44,102 nucleotides of DNA, from contig JAQSYD010000008.1 of the NCBI GenBank assembly GCA_029256325.1, positions 1-44,102 on the forward strand, in the 5' to 3' direction. Position 1 is the first letter of the stretch; each line of letters starts with the position of its first letter. Below the pieces are notes generated by a model. It did no database searches. It worked only from the letters and a program-made list of their open reading frames with translations, and was not told the DNA's origin. A program made the position numbers and the translations under genes. This stretch comes from Clostridia bacterium. GTDB lineage: Bacteria; Bacillota; Clostridia; Lutisporales; Lutisporaceae. This document shows, piece after piece, positions 7,828 through 16,113 of this stretch.

Positions 7828-9381
7828 ATGGTTTCCAAATTAATGACCTCCGAACAAGCCTTGGCTTTGGTAAAGGATGGCGCAACCGTAGCAACAGCTG
7901 GCTTTGTAGGAAACGCACATCCTGAAGAGCTTACAATGGCACTGGAAAAGAGGTATCAAGATACCGGAAAACCTGAGAACCTGACCCTGCTATATGCAGC
8001 AGGCCAAGGAGATGGGAAGGAAAAAGGGCTTAATCATCTTGCTTATGAAGGGTTGGTATCAAGAGTTATCGGCGGTCACTGGGGATTGGCTCCTAAGCTT
8101 CAAAAGCTAGCTATCAATAACAAGATTAAAGCATATAATCTCCCCCAGGGTGTTATATCCCATCTTTATAGGGATATTGCGGCAGGCAGGCCCGGAACCA
8201 TCACCCATGTAGGGTTAAAGACCTTTGTTGACCCTAGAATACAAGGTGGAAAACTCAATGAAATAACTACTGAAGATATTGTTGAACTGATAACAATACA
8301 CAACAAGGAATATTTGATGTATAAGACCTTTCCTATAGACGTTGCCCTTATTAGAGCTACTTATGCCGACGAAGCCGGCAACGCTACGGTGGAGAAGGAA
8401 GCTGTCACATTAGATTGTCTCTCTATGGCACAAGCGGCTAAGAACTCCGGAGGTGTCGTAATACTTCAGGTTGAGAAGGTGGTTCAAACAGGAACCTTAG
8501 ATCCAAAGAAGGTAAAAATACCGGGAATTCTTGTGGATGCAATCGTGATATCGAAACAGGAGAATCACATGCAGACCTTTAGTGAACATTACAATCCGGC
8601 GTATACAGGGGAAATTAAAGTACCTGTAAAGTCCTTGGATAGTCTGCCTTTAGATGAGAGGAAAATCATAGCAAGAAGAGCCGCCATGGAGCTGGTACCC
8701 AATGCAATTACAAACCTTGGCATAGGAATGCCGGAGGGTGTAGCGATGGTTGCAAATGAAGAGGGTATCGGTGAAAACATGAAGCTGACTTTGGAGTCAG
8801 GACCCATTGGTGGAGTACCTGCAGGCGGTTTAAGCTTTGGTGCAGCGACCAATCCGGAAGCAATTGTAGATCAATGCTATCAGTTTGACTTCTATGATGG
8901 TGGTGGCCTTGATGTTGCATTCCTAGGCTTGGCGCAATGTGATAAGCAGGGTAATGTAAACGTAAGCAAATTTGGTCCTAAGATTGCAGGCTGCGGAGGG
9001 TTTATCAACATCACTCAAAATGCCAAGAAGGTAATATACTGTGGAACCTTTACAGCGGGTGGATTACAGGTAAAGGTGGAGAATGGAGCCCTGTTGATTG
9101 AAACAGAAGGAACGATTAAAAAGTTCATTCATCAGGTGGAGCAGATAACCTTTAGTGGTGAATATGCAGCAGAGGTGGAACAGGATGTGCTGTATATAAC
9201 AGAAAGAGCTGTATTTAGACTAGATAAAAATGGGTTGATTTTATCAGAAATAGCACCTGGAGTCGATGTGCAGAAGGATATTCTTGATCTTATGGATTTC
9301 AGCCCGGTTATACCTGAAGACCTTAAGCTTATGGACAGCAGAATATTTGCACATGAGCCAATGGGGTTGAATTTAAAATAG
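7828..9381 (+). CDS. Acyl-CoA:acetate/3-ketoacid CoA-transferase (fused alpha-beta)
   Basis: A family I CoA-transferase of 517 residues in which both halves are fused, as in propionate CoA-transferase (Pct) and YdiF. It moves CoA between short-chain acids by a glutamyl-CoA thioester. The catalytic glutamate is Glu323 in [15 protein letters not shown]; the N-terminal half has [14 protein letters not shown]. Excellent ribosome site AAGGAGGGG. It is the first gene of the sigma-54 operon, followed by a permease, a dehydrogenase and a thiolase, so activation of acetoacetate, hydroxybutyrate or a similar acid is likely. The exact substrate cannot be read from sequence. Confidence 0.9.
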   Translation: MVSKLMTSEQALALVKDGATVATAGFVGNAHPEELTMALEKRYQDTGKPENLTLLYAAGQGDGKEKGLNHLAYEGLVSRVIGGHWGLAPKLQKLAINNKIKAYNLPQGVISHLYRDIAAGRPGTITHVGLKTFVDPRIQGGKLNEITTEDIVELITIHNKEYLMYKTFPIDVALIRATYADEAGNATVEKEAVTLDCLSMAQAAKNSGGVVILQVEKVVQTGTLDPKKVKIPGILVDAIVISKQENHMQTFSEHYNPAYTGEIKVPVKSLDSLPLDERKIIARRAAMELVPNAITNLGIGMPEGVAMVANEEGIGENMKLTLESGPIGGVPAGGLSFGAATNPEAIVDQCYQFDFYDGGGLDVAFLGLAQCDKQGNVNVSKFGPKIAGCGGFINITQNAKKVIYCGTFTAGGLQVKVENGALLIETEGTIKKFIHQVEQITFSGEYAAEVEQDVLYITERAVFRLDKNGLILSEIAPGVDVQKDILDLMDFSPVIPEDLKLMDSRIFAHEPMGLNLK

Positions 9382-9406
9382 TTTAAAGTTGAAAGGAGAG
9401 AGTTAA

Positions 9407-10780
9407 ATGTTAGGTGTATTAGGTATTATTTTATCCTTAGGCCTTTTAATGTATCTTGCTTACAGAGGTATCACAGTTTTAATTCTTGCCCCGATTCTAG
9501 CACTTTTAGCAGTGCTGCTGTCTGGAGAACTGCCATTGCTTCCGGCATATACTGAGATATTCATGTCAAATCTTGCCGGTTACTTAAAGACCAACTTCCC
9601 AGTGTTCTTACTAGGTGCAATATTTGGTAAGGTTATGGATGATACAGGAGCAGCAAAAGCAATAGCGCACTACATAGCTGGTAAGCTTGGCAAAGAAAAA
9701 GCTATTCTTGCAGTTGTTTTATCCTGTGGTGTTCTTACTTATGGCGGAGTTTCCCTTTTCGTGGTTGCCTTTGCCGTATATCCAATAGCAGCAGCACTTT
9801 TCAGAGAAGCTGGTGTTCCCAAAAGACTTATTCCCGGTGCAATAGCCCTTGGTTCCTTTACCTTCACAATGACTGCATTACCGGGAACTCCTCAGATACA
9901 GAATGCAATCCCAATGCCATTCTTTAACACAGACTCCTATGCAGCACCTATCATGGGTATTGCAGCAGGTCTGGTTATGTTCAGTCTTGGAACGCTATGG
10001 CTGATGAGGAGAGCGAAGGCTGCAAATGCTAAAGGTGAATTTTATGGCGAGCATAAGGAAGAAATAAAGAGCTTTGATATAGCAAATCTCCCAAATGTTT
10101 TAGTAGCAATAACGCCAATTTTAATCGTACTTGTATTAAACTTTGTCTTATCAAAATACTACTTTGCAACATACGATGGGGCATATTTAGAGGCAGCTCC
10201 ATTTAATACGAAGCTGGCTTCTGTTAAAGGTATGTGGAGCTTGATTGTATCCTTAGTGGTAGCAATCATTGCGACAATAGTCCTTAACTTTAAACGATTT
10301 AATATTCGTGAAAGCGTGAACAAAGGGGCATATGGTTCTATGCTTGCTATACTTAACACTGCATCTGAGGTTGGATATGGCAACGTAATAAAGACACTAG
10401 GTGCATTTGCCATAGTTCAGGCATTTATATTGGGCATCTCTGACAACCCTCTTATTTCTGAAGCGATATCTGTTAATGTACTGGCAGGTATCACCGGTTC
10501 AGCTTCGGGTGGTATGAGCATAGCCCTTGGCGCATTGGGCAAGCAGTATATGGAAATGGCGCTTGCAGCAGGCATTAACCCGGAGGCTTTACACAGAATC
10601 GCTGCAATAGCTTGCGGAGGGTTGGATTCACTTCCGCATAACGGCGCTGTTATCACACTTCTCGGTATCTGTGGTCTTACACATAAAGAATCCTATGCGG
10701 ACATCGGTGTTGTTTCAGTTATCGTTCCATTAATAGCCTTGATTGTTGCTTTGGTTTTGGCGAGCATCGGTTTAGTATAA
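9407..10780 (+). CDS. GntP-family permease, possible hydroxybutyrate/short-chain acid transporter
   Basis: A very hydrophobic 457-residue protein with about 12 membrane segments. It resembles the GntP family, with conserved segments such as FGKVMDDTGAAKAIA, ALPGTPQIQNAIP and the C-terminal GGLDSLPHNGAVITLL. Family members import gluconate and related acids; the Bacillus member YxjC sits beside CoA-transferase and hydroxybutyrate dehydrogenase genes. By that context a (hydroxy)butyrate-type substrate is more likely than gluconate. Ribosome site AAAGGAGAG; 25 bases after the CoA-transferase. Confidence 0.88.
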   Translation: MLGVLGIILSLGLLMYLAYRGITVLILAPILALLAVLLSGELPLLPAYTEIFMSNLAGYLKTNFPVFLLGAIFGKVMDDTGAAKAIAHYIAGKLGKEKAILAVVLSCGVLTYGGVSLFVVAFAVYPIAAALFREAGVPKRLIPGAIALGSFTFTMTALPGTPQIQNAIPMPFFNTDSYAAPIMGIAAGLVMFSLGTLWLMRRAKAANAKGEFYGEHKEEIKSFDIANLPNVLVAITPILIVLVLNFVLSKYYFATYDGAYLEAAPFNTKLASVKGMWSLIVSLVVAIIATIVLNFKRFNIRESVNKGAYGSMLAILNTASEVGYGNVIKTLGAFAIVQAFILGISDNPLISEAISVNVLAGITGSASGGMSIALGALGKQYMEMALAAGINPEALHRIAAIACGGLDSLPHNGAVITLLGICGLTHKESYADIGVVSVIVPLIALIVALVLASIGLV

Positions 10781-10808
10781 ACAGCCCTATAAAAAGGAGG
10801 TATCTTTT

Positions 10809-11549
10809 ATGAGACTTAAGGAAAAGGTTGCAATCGTTACCGGATCGGCCAGAGGAATAGGCAAAGCTACTGCTGTAAAATTTGCACAAGAAGGCGCGAA
10901 GGTGGTTGTTTGCGATGTTAACTTAGATCAGGTAAATGAAACAGTGGATGAAATCAATAAAATGGGATATGAAGCAATAGGCTTCAAGATGGATGTTACC
11001 AAGAGAATGGAAATCGATAGTGTTATCGCTGCAGCTGTTGAGAAGTATGGAAAACTGGACTGCATCGTAAACAATGCAGGCATTACTGCAGACAATACCC
11101 TTCTCAAAATGGCTGAAGAGGAATGGGATCGAGTCATTAACATCAATCTAAAGGGTGTTTATAATTGTGCACAGGCTGCTGCAGCAGTTATGTCCGGGCA
11201 AGGCTTTGGCGTAATTCTGAATGCATCCTCTGTAGTAGGTTTATATGGAAACTATGGCCAGACCAATTATGCAGCTGCGAAGTGGGGCGTTATTGGCATG
11301 ACCAAAAGCTGGGCTAAAGAGCTGGGCAAAAAAGGAGTAAGAGTCAATGCAGTTGCTCCGGGCTTTATACTTACTCCCATGACAGAGAAAATGCCGGAGA
11401 AAGTATTGGAAATGATGAAGGATAAAGCACCGCTGAAGTCTCTGGGATATCCGGAGGATATAGCAAATGCATATGCTTTCCTTGCATCTGATGAAGCCAG
11501 ATTTATAACCGGAACAGTATTAAGTGTAGATGGCGGCGTTGTGCTGTAG
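10809..11549 (+). CDS. Short-chain dehydrogenase/reductase (3-hydroxybutyrate dehydrogenase or FabG-like)
   Basis: A classical SDR of 246 residues. The NAD(P) site TGSARGIG is at about 11-18, NNAG is near 88-91, and the catalytic Ser and Tyr-x-x-x-Lys are seen in NASSVVG and YAAAKWG. Asp in VVVCDVN after the second strand suggests NAD(H) preference, which suits oxidation. The sequence alone resembles FabG; the operon (CoA-transferase, GntP permease, thiolase) supports 3-hydroxyacid oxidation to a 3-ketoacid. AAAAGGAGG precedes the ATG. Confidence 0.85.
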   Translation: MRLKEKVAIVTGSARGIGKATAVKFAQEGAKVVVCDVNLDQVNETVDEINKMGYEAIGFKMDVTKRMEIDSVIAAAVEKYGKLDCIVNNAGITADNTLLKMAEEEWDRVININLKGVYNCAQAAAAVMSGQGFGVILNASSVVGLYGNYGQTNYAAAKWGVIGMTKSWAKELGKKGVRVNAVAPGFILTPMTEKMPEKVLEMMKDKAPLKSLGYPEDIANAYAFLASDEARFITGTVLSVDGGVVL

Positions 11550-11567
11550 AATAAGGAAGTGATTGAT

Positions 11568-12758
11568 TTGTCAGTATCAATATTAGGAATGTCTCATTCC
11601 AAGGTAGGAAGACAGGATAATCAAACCTTGTATAGCCTGCTGGTTGAGGCTGGAAAAGCAGCTCTTGCTGATGCAAACTTGTCAGGCAAGGATATCGATG
11701 CAGTTTATATTGCCAACTACAGCGGCGGAGGCTTCAACAAACAGGAACACCTTGCTCCCTATGCTGTAGAAGTAGATGAAGGACTCCGTTTCAAGCCTTG
11801 TATCCGTGTAGAGAATGCTTGTGCTTCAGGTGCGACTGCAGTAGCGCAAGCGATTTATGCCATAGAATCGGGCCGATTTAAGAATGTATTGGTCATTGGT
11901 GTTGAAAAGATGACTTCGCTAAAGACACCAGGCGTTACAGAGGTGTTAGCTATGGCATCCTATTATCCTGAGGAGGGCGGCAAAGGTTATACTTTCCCTG
12001 GTCTTTATGCAGAATATGCAAAGGGTTATATGGCGGAATATGGCTATAGCTCCGATGAACTTGCTGATACGCTGGCTTACATAACATGTAAAGCACATAA
12101 GAATGCAATGGCAAATCCTTTGGCGCAGATGCACATAGAGTATACCAATGACTTTGCTAAGGCAGTATCGGATAAAAATCCTTTGATTGCAGCCCCTTTA
12201 AAGCTTAGCGACTGCTCCTTGGTTTCTGACGGAGCAGCAGCTTTGGTTTTGACTTCTACAGGAAATGCATTGACTTTAAAGGATCAAGTTGTAGAGATAT
12301 CTGATTTGGTCCATACAACAGACTATCTTTCTATCGTTGAAGGCAAGAGGTCGAAATATGAACTTACAGCAGCAAAGTATGCTGTGAGCAAGGTGTTGGC
12401 GAATAGGGGCTTAAAAATTGACGATATAGATGTTGCAGAAGTACATGATTGCTTTACCATTACCGAGCTTTTGATATATGAGGCAATCGGCCTTACTCCA
12501 AGCGGCATGGGCAGAGATGCTTTGTTAAATGGAGATGTATATGTAGGAGGCAGGCTACCCATTAACCCTTCCGGTGGTTTGAAAGCAAAGGGTCACCCCG
12601 TAGGTGCAACAGGAGTTTCAATGCATGTGCTGATTGCAAAGCAGCTGCTGGGAGAAGCTATTGGAGAACAGATTAAGGATGCTGCAATAGGGTTGACTTT
12701 AAATATTGGAGGCAGTGGAGCAACAAATATTGCTTCAGTATTAAGACGAATCAAATAA
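11568..12758 (+). CDS. Thiolase-family acetyl-CoA acyltransferase (SCP-x type)
   Basis: A thiolase of 396 residues, likely splitting a 3-ketoacyl-CoA such as acetoacetyl-CoA to acetyl-CoA. The nucleophile is in ENACASG (Cys near 85), and GHPVGATG holds the C-terminal histidine. The usual last catalytic cysteine (CxGGG) is replaced by LNIGGSG; instead a cysteine is present in VHDCF, as in SCP-x-type thiolases. TTG 11568 is preferred, since AAGGAAG (11553-11559) is 8 bases away; GTG 11559 overlaps that site. It is the last gene of the sigma-54 operon. Confidence 0.87.
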   Translation: MSVSILGMSHSKVGRQDNQTLYSLLVEAGKAALADANLSGKDIDAVYIANYSGGGFNKQEHLAPYAVEVDEGLRFKPCIRVENACASGATAVAQAIYAIESGRFKNVLVIGVEKMTSLKTPGVTEVLAMASYYPEEGGKGYTFPGLYAEYAKGYMAEYGYSSDELADTLAYITCKAHKNAMANPLAQMHIEYTNDFAKAVSDKNPLIAAPLKLSDCSLVSDGAAALVLTSTGNALTLKDQVVEISDLVHTTDYLSIVEGKRSKYELTAAKYAVSKVLANRGLKIDDIDVAEVHDCFTITELLIYEAIGLTPSGMGRDALLNGDVYVGGRLPINPSGGLKAKGHPVGATGVSMHVLIAKQLLGEAIGEQIKDAAIGLTLNIGGSGATNIASVLRRIK

Positions 12759-12785
12759 TAAAAGTTGACCGCTGACCACTAATAA

Positions 12786-12817
12786 AAAACCCAGTGAGTT
12801 TGCACTCACTGGGTTTT
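12786..12817. terminator. Bidirectional terminator between the thiolase gene and dacF
   Basis: Perfect 14-bp stem AAAACCCAGTGAGT/ACTCACTGGGTTTT with a TTGC loop; A-run on one side and T-run on the other serve both converging genes. Confidence 0.9.
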
Positions 12818-12824
12818 ACTTTAA

Positions 12825-14087
12825 CTAATATCTTTTTCGTCTATCCAAGAACAATCCACGCTTTCTACGCTTCATTCTACGATAAGTTACGATGGTTCTC
12901 CATAGTAGGAAAAGTACTACAACGATCAAGGCTGCCAGCCACCAATTGATTGTCTTATTCGCTTCTGTAAGCTTGTCTAACAGCTTTGTACTCAGTACAT
13001 CTTCTTCTGCAATCAGTTCTATGCTTTTTTGTTCTTTTCCGTCAATGGTGAAGGATACGGTTCCTATAATATCTCCCTTTTTAACAGGAGCCTGAATTTC
13101 TTCTTTAAGCTTAATAATCTTTGTCTTTTGAATTTCCTCGATTTCTTCCTCTTTACCTGTTATGGAATAGTCCTCAGTTGCAATCAGGTTGAGTTTTCGA
13201 TCACCATTTTCTATATTTATAGTAGTCACAATCATATCTTTTTTCAAAAGCTCCAGCCTTTTGAAGTTTGCGAAGCCATATTCAAACATGGCGACGGTAT
13301 CAGGATACATAAAATCTTTACTATCTCCCAGCACTACGGAAATAAGCTCCATATTGTCCTTCTTAGCCCCGCCTACCAGACAATGCTGGGCGATTGAGGT
13401 ATAGCCGGTTTTGATTCCGATAGCATATTCATATCGATTCTTATTCACAGGTGATATAAGCTTATTGCTGTTATTTAAGTAATCACGGGCTACTTGTTTA
13501 TTTGTTGCAGGAATTTCATAATGATAGGTACCAACGATCTCCCTGAAAATAGGATTCTTCATCCCTTCTCTTGCTATGAGGGATAAATCTCGTGCCGTTG
13601 TATAATGGTTGTCATCATGTAAGCCATTTGGATTTACAAAATTCGTATTCACTGCCCCTAAACTTTGTGCTTTTTCATTCATTAAGGTAGAAAACCCGGC
13701 GATACTGCCTCCAAGGTGTTCTGCAATTACGATTGCTGCGTCATTTGCAGAGGGCAGCATTAGCGCATATAATAAGTTCCTCATTGTCAAGATCTCGCCT
13801 GGATTTATATATATTGCACTGCTTCCTTTCTCTATGGTCAAGACATTGTTGGTAGCTGTTACCTCTTCTTCTAAATCTTTATACTCGGCGGCCAATAAGC
13901 CTGTCATAACCTTTGTTGTACTAGCAGGATACATTTTTGTATCTGCATTTTTTTCATACAAGACTCTACCTGTTTCAGCATCGATTAATATTGCGGATGG
14001 AGCTGATACTGAAGGCGGAGCGGCATATACTGTAAAATGTGACATTAGAATAAAAGCAGCTATCAAAAAAGCCGTGAGTTTTTTCAT
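12825..14087 (-). CDS. dacF: D-alanyl-D-alanine carboxypeptidase (DacF/PBP5-6 type)
   Basis: A penicillin-binding protein of 420 residues that removes the last D-Ala from peptidoglycan stem peptides. It has a signal peptide (about 1-22), then active-site motifs STTK (Ser56, Lys59), SAN (113-115) and KTG (226-228). A C-terminal PBP5-like domain (about 275-370) and a membrane helix (about 388-405) with a basic tail follow. The anchor is a transmembrane helix rather than an amphipathic one. The start at 14087 has GGAGG upstream; an earlier in-frame start at 14141 lacks a ribosome site. It lies divergent from comEA. A role in spore cortex or vegetative wall trimming is possible; DacF naming is by similarity. 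Confidence 0.9.
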   Translation of the reverse strand: MKKLTAFLIAAFILMSHFTVYAAPPSVSAPSAILIDAETGRVLYEKNADTKMYPASTTKVMTGLLAAEYKDLEEEVTATNNVLTIEKGSSAIYINPGEILTMRNLLYALMLPSANDAAIVIAEHLGGSIAGFSTLMNEKAQSLGAVNTNFVNPNGLHDDNHYTTARDLSLIAREGMKNPIFREIVGTYHYEIPATNKQVARDYLNNSNKLISPVNKNRYEYAIGIKTGYTSIAQHCLVGGAKKDNMELISVVLGDSKDFMYPDTVAMFEYGFANFKRLELLKKDMIVTTINIENGDRKLNLIATEDYSITGKEEEIEEIQKTKIIKLKEEIQAPVKKGDIIGTVSFTIDGKEQKSIELIAEEDVLSTKLLDKLTEANKTINWWLAALIVVVLFLLWRTIVTYRRMKRRKRGLFLDRRKRY

Positions 14088-14175
14088 TGAGTGTTCCTCC
14101 ATTACCCCTAAAAAAGTTGATATACCTGTATAGTATACCAAAAAAACGATTTAAAATCACTAATATAGTAATTTA

Positions 14176-14204
14176 TTGAATATTTAAACAAATAATGATA
14201 TAAT
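14176..14204 (+). promoter_or_regulatory. Sigma-70-type promoter of comEA
   Basis: TTGAAT (14176-14181), 17-base spacer, TATAAT (14199-14204). Transcription would begin near 14211, very close to the AAAGGAGGGG ribosome site. Confidence 0.6.
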
Positions 14205-14226
14205 TTGCCTAAAAGGAGGGGTAATT

Positions 14227-14841
14227 ATGATTTACAATTTGACAAAGCATAAAAAAATCATTGTGGGAATTACAGTTATTTTGTTAATTATTTGTGGAAT
14301 AGTGTATAAAAATACGGTATTTGATACGCAGGTTGTGCTGGTTGAGGCTGTTGGACAATCCAAGGAGACTGAAGAAAAGCAGGAGGAAATCATAAAGGAA
14401 AATCCAAATATTACTGTTTATGTATGCGGCAGTGTAAAGAAAGTGACCAATGTAACACTGCCCAAGGATTCTCGAGTAGAGGACGCCATTAAGCTGGCGG
14501 GGGGCGTTACAGACAATGCAGAATTAAACGGAATCAATATGGCACAGAAGCTATCAGACGAAGATATGGTATATGTGCCAAAAAAAGGTGAGACAATAGA
14601 GGTAGGCACGAATAATACATACGTAACACCTTCACCTGCAAAGAAAGGCAAGCTGAATATCAACAAGGCTACTGTTGATCAATTGGATACACTTCCCGGC
14701 GTGGGACCTTCCATCGCACAAAAGATCATTGATTATAGAATCAGCAGAGGAGGTTTTAAATCTATAGAGGAGTTAAACAATGTCAGCGGAATAGGAGAAG
14801 AGAAATATAAAGATATTAAGAATTTGATAGCAGTAGATTAA
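14227..14841 (+). CDS. comEA: Competence protein ComEA (DNA-binding helix-hairpin-helix)
   Basis: A 204-residue membrane-anchored DNA receptor for transformation. It has an N-terminal membrane helix (about 10-27), a SLBB domain (about 58-120, ITVYVCGSV...VYVPKKGE), a linker, and a C-terminal double helix-hairpin-helix (about 138-204) with LNINKATVDQLDTLPGVGP and SGIGEEKY. Strong ribosome site. Its partner channel gene comEC is also in this window, at 40584, not in an operon with it. Confidence 0.93.
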   Translation: MIYNLTKHKKIIVGITVILLIICGIVYKNTVFDTQVVLVEAVGQSKETEEKQEEIIKENPNITVYVCGSVKKVTNVTLPKDSRVEDAIKLAGGVTDNAELNGINMAQKLSDEDMVYVPKKGETIEVGTNNTYVTPSPAKKGKLNINKATVDQLDTLPGVGPSIAQKIIDYRISRGGFKSIEELNNVSGIGEEKYKDIKNLIAVD

Positions 14842-14892
14842 TCAAGGGTGGTTCGTAAAATTTAACTTTAGGGTAAAATATGATTATGTTAT

Positions 14893-14933
14893 AATGATAG
14901 ACAGTAAAAGAACAATTGTCTATCATTCATTTT
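14893..14933 (+). terminator. Intrinsic terminator after comEA
   Basis: Eleven-bp perfect stem AATGATAGACA/TGTCTATCATT, 13-base loop, followed by CATTTTT. A TATAAT-like string overlaps its 5' side. Confidence 0.7.
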
Positions 14934-14992
14934 TAATGGAGTAGAAATTTTTATTCCATTTACATGACCATGTTCTGAATGCGAAATCATAA

Positions 14993-15027
14993 AGACTTTC
15001 ATAATATTAAATAATATTATAAAGTCT
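14993..15027 (+). promoter_or_regulatory. Leader hairpin just upstream of selD
   Basis: AGACTTTCATAATATT (14993-15008) pairs with AATATTATAAAGTCT (15013-15027), 15 bp with one bulged C and an AAAT loop. It ends about ten bases before the selD ribosome site and has no strong T-run. It could be a processing or regulatory hairpin. Confidence 0.45.
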
Positions 15028-15051
15028 ATTTATAAAGAAAGGAGGCAGCTT

Positions 15052-16095
15052 ATGGATAAGAAAAACACACGTCTTACACAAATGACAAAAAGCTCTGGTT
15101 GAGCTGCCAAGATAGGTCCTGAGACCTTGGCGCAGGTTCTGTGCCATTTACCAAAGTTTCAAGATGAAAACTTAATTGTAGGTTTAGAAACCTCTGATGA
15201 TGCAGCTGTATATAAAATAGATGAGGAACGAGGAATCATTCTAACCTTGGACTTCTTTACTCCGGTAGTAGATGATCCTTACATGTTTGGTCAAATTGCT
15301 GCTGCAAATTCTCTAAGCGATGTTTATGCAATGGGAGGTAAGCCCGTTACTGCTATGAATATAGCCTGCTTTCCAAATTGTCTGCCTATAGAAATATTGA
15401 CTGAAATACTAAAGGGCGGCGCTGATAAAGTAAAGGAAGCCGGCGCTGTAGTTGTAGGAGGTCATACTGTAGAGGATGATGAGCCAAAGTTTGGACTCTC
15501 TGTAATGGGAATGGTAGATTTGGACAAGGTTACACCAAATTCCAAAGCTCAACCCGGTGATTTGCTTATTCTTACCAAGCCCTTAGGCTTAGGAATCATT
15601 AATACTGCGGTTAAGGCCGATGTTGCATCTCATGGGGCTGCGCAAAAAGCAATCATGACAATGGCGTATCTGAACAAAGATGCAGCGGAAGCAGCGGCCA
15701 TAGTGGGAATCAATGCCTGTACAGATATAACCGGCTTTGGACTATTGGGTCATGCATTTGAAATGGCGGAGGGCAGTGGTACCACCATAGAGCTGTGGGC
15801 CGATTTGCTGCCAATCATAAGTGAAAGTGCTGAGCTTGCAAAGCTGGGCATTATACCGGCAGGTGCCTATAATAATAGAAAACACTTAGAGGGAAAGCTG
15901 TTATTTACAAGTAAAGTGCCGCAGCATATAGAGGACATCATGTTTGATCCTCAAACCTCAGGGGGTCTATTGTTAGCAGTAGCTGAATCAAAGGCTGATC
16001 AGCTTATGACGCTATTAAAGTCAAGGAACAAAACAGAATGTGCCATTATAGGCAAGGTAAAAGCTAAAACGGATTATCCTATAGAAATATTATAA
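15052..16095 (+). CDS. selD: Selenide, water dikinase SelD, itself a selenoprotein (Sec17)
   Basis: Makes selenophosphate from selenide and ATP for selenocysteine synthesis. The true start is ATG 15052 with AAAGGAGG 15037-15045. An in-frame TGA at 15100-15102 falls exactly at the catalytic position, giving KSSGUAAKIGP, the known Sec form of SelD; a hairpin follows at once. Reading only from after the TGA would lose the catalytic residue and the conserved lysine. The rest is a normal SelD: DDAAVY, LTLDFFTP, GGHTVED (ATP/metal region), TDITGFGLLGH and DPQTSGGLL. Length with Sec is 347 residues. It leads a selD-selA-selB operon. Confidence 0.95.
15100..15135 (+). promoter_or_regulatory. bSECIS element for the selD UGA
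   Basis: The hairpin begins right at the UGA. CTG (15104-15106) pairs with CAG (15133-15135), CCAA (15107-15110) with TTGG (15127-15130), and GGTC (15115-15118) with GACC (15123-15126) around a CTGA loop. Position and size fit a bacterial SECIS bound by SelB. Confidence 0.75.
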
Positions 16096-16113
16096 CTATT
16101 TCAGGAGGACGAT

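Noticed and set aside
13609-14133. Long open frame (174 codons) on the plus strand over dacF
   Set aside because: It is the antisense of the dacF coding region, which has all penicillin-binding motifs; no ribosome site and no family resemblance.
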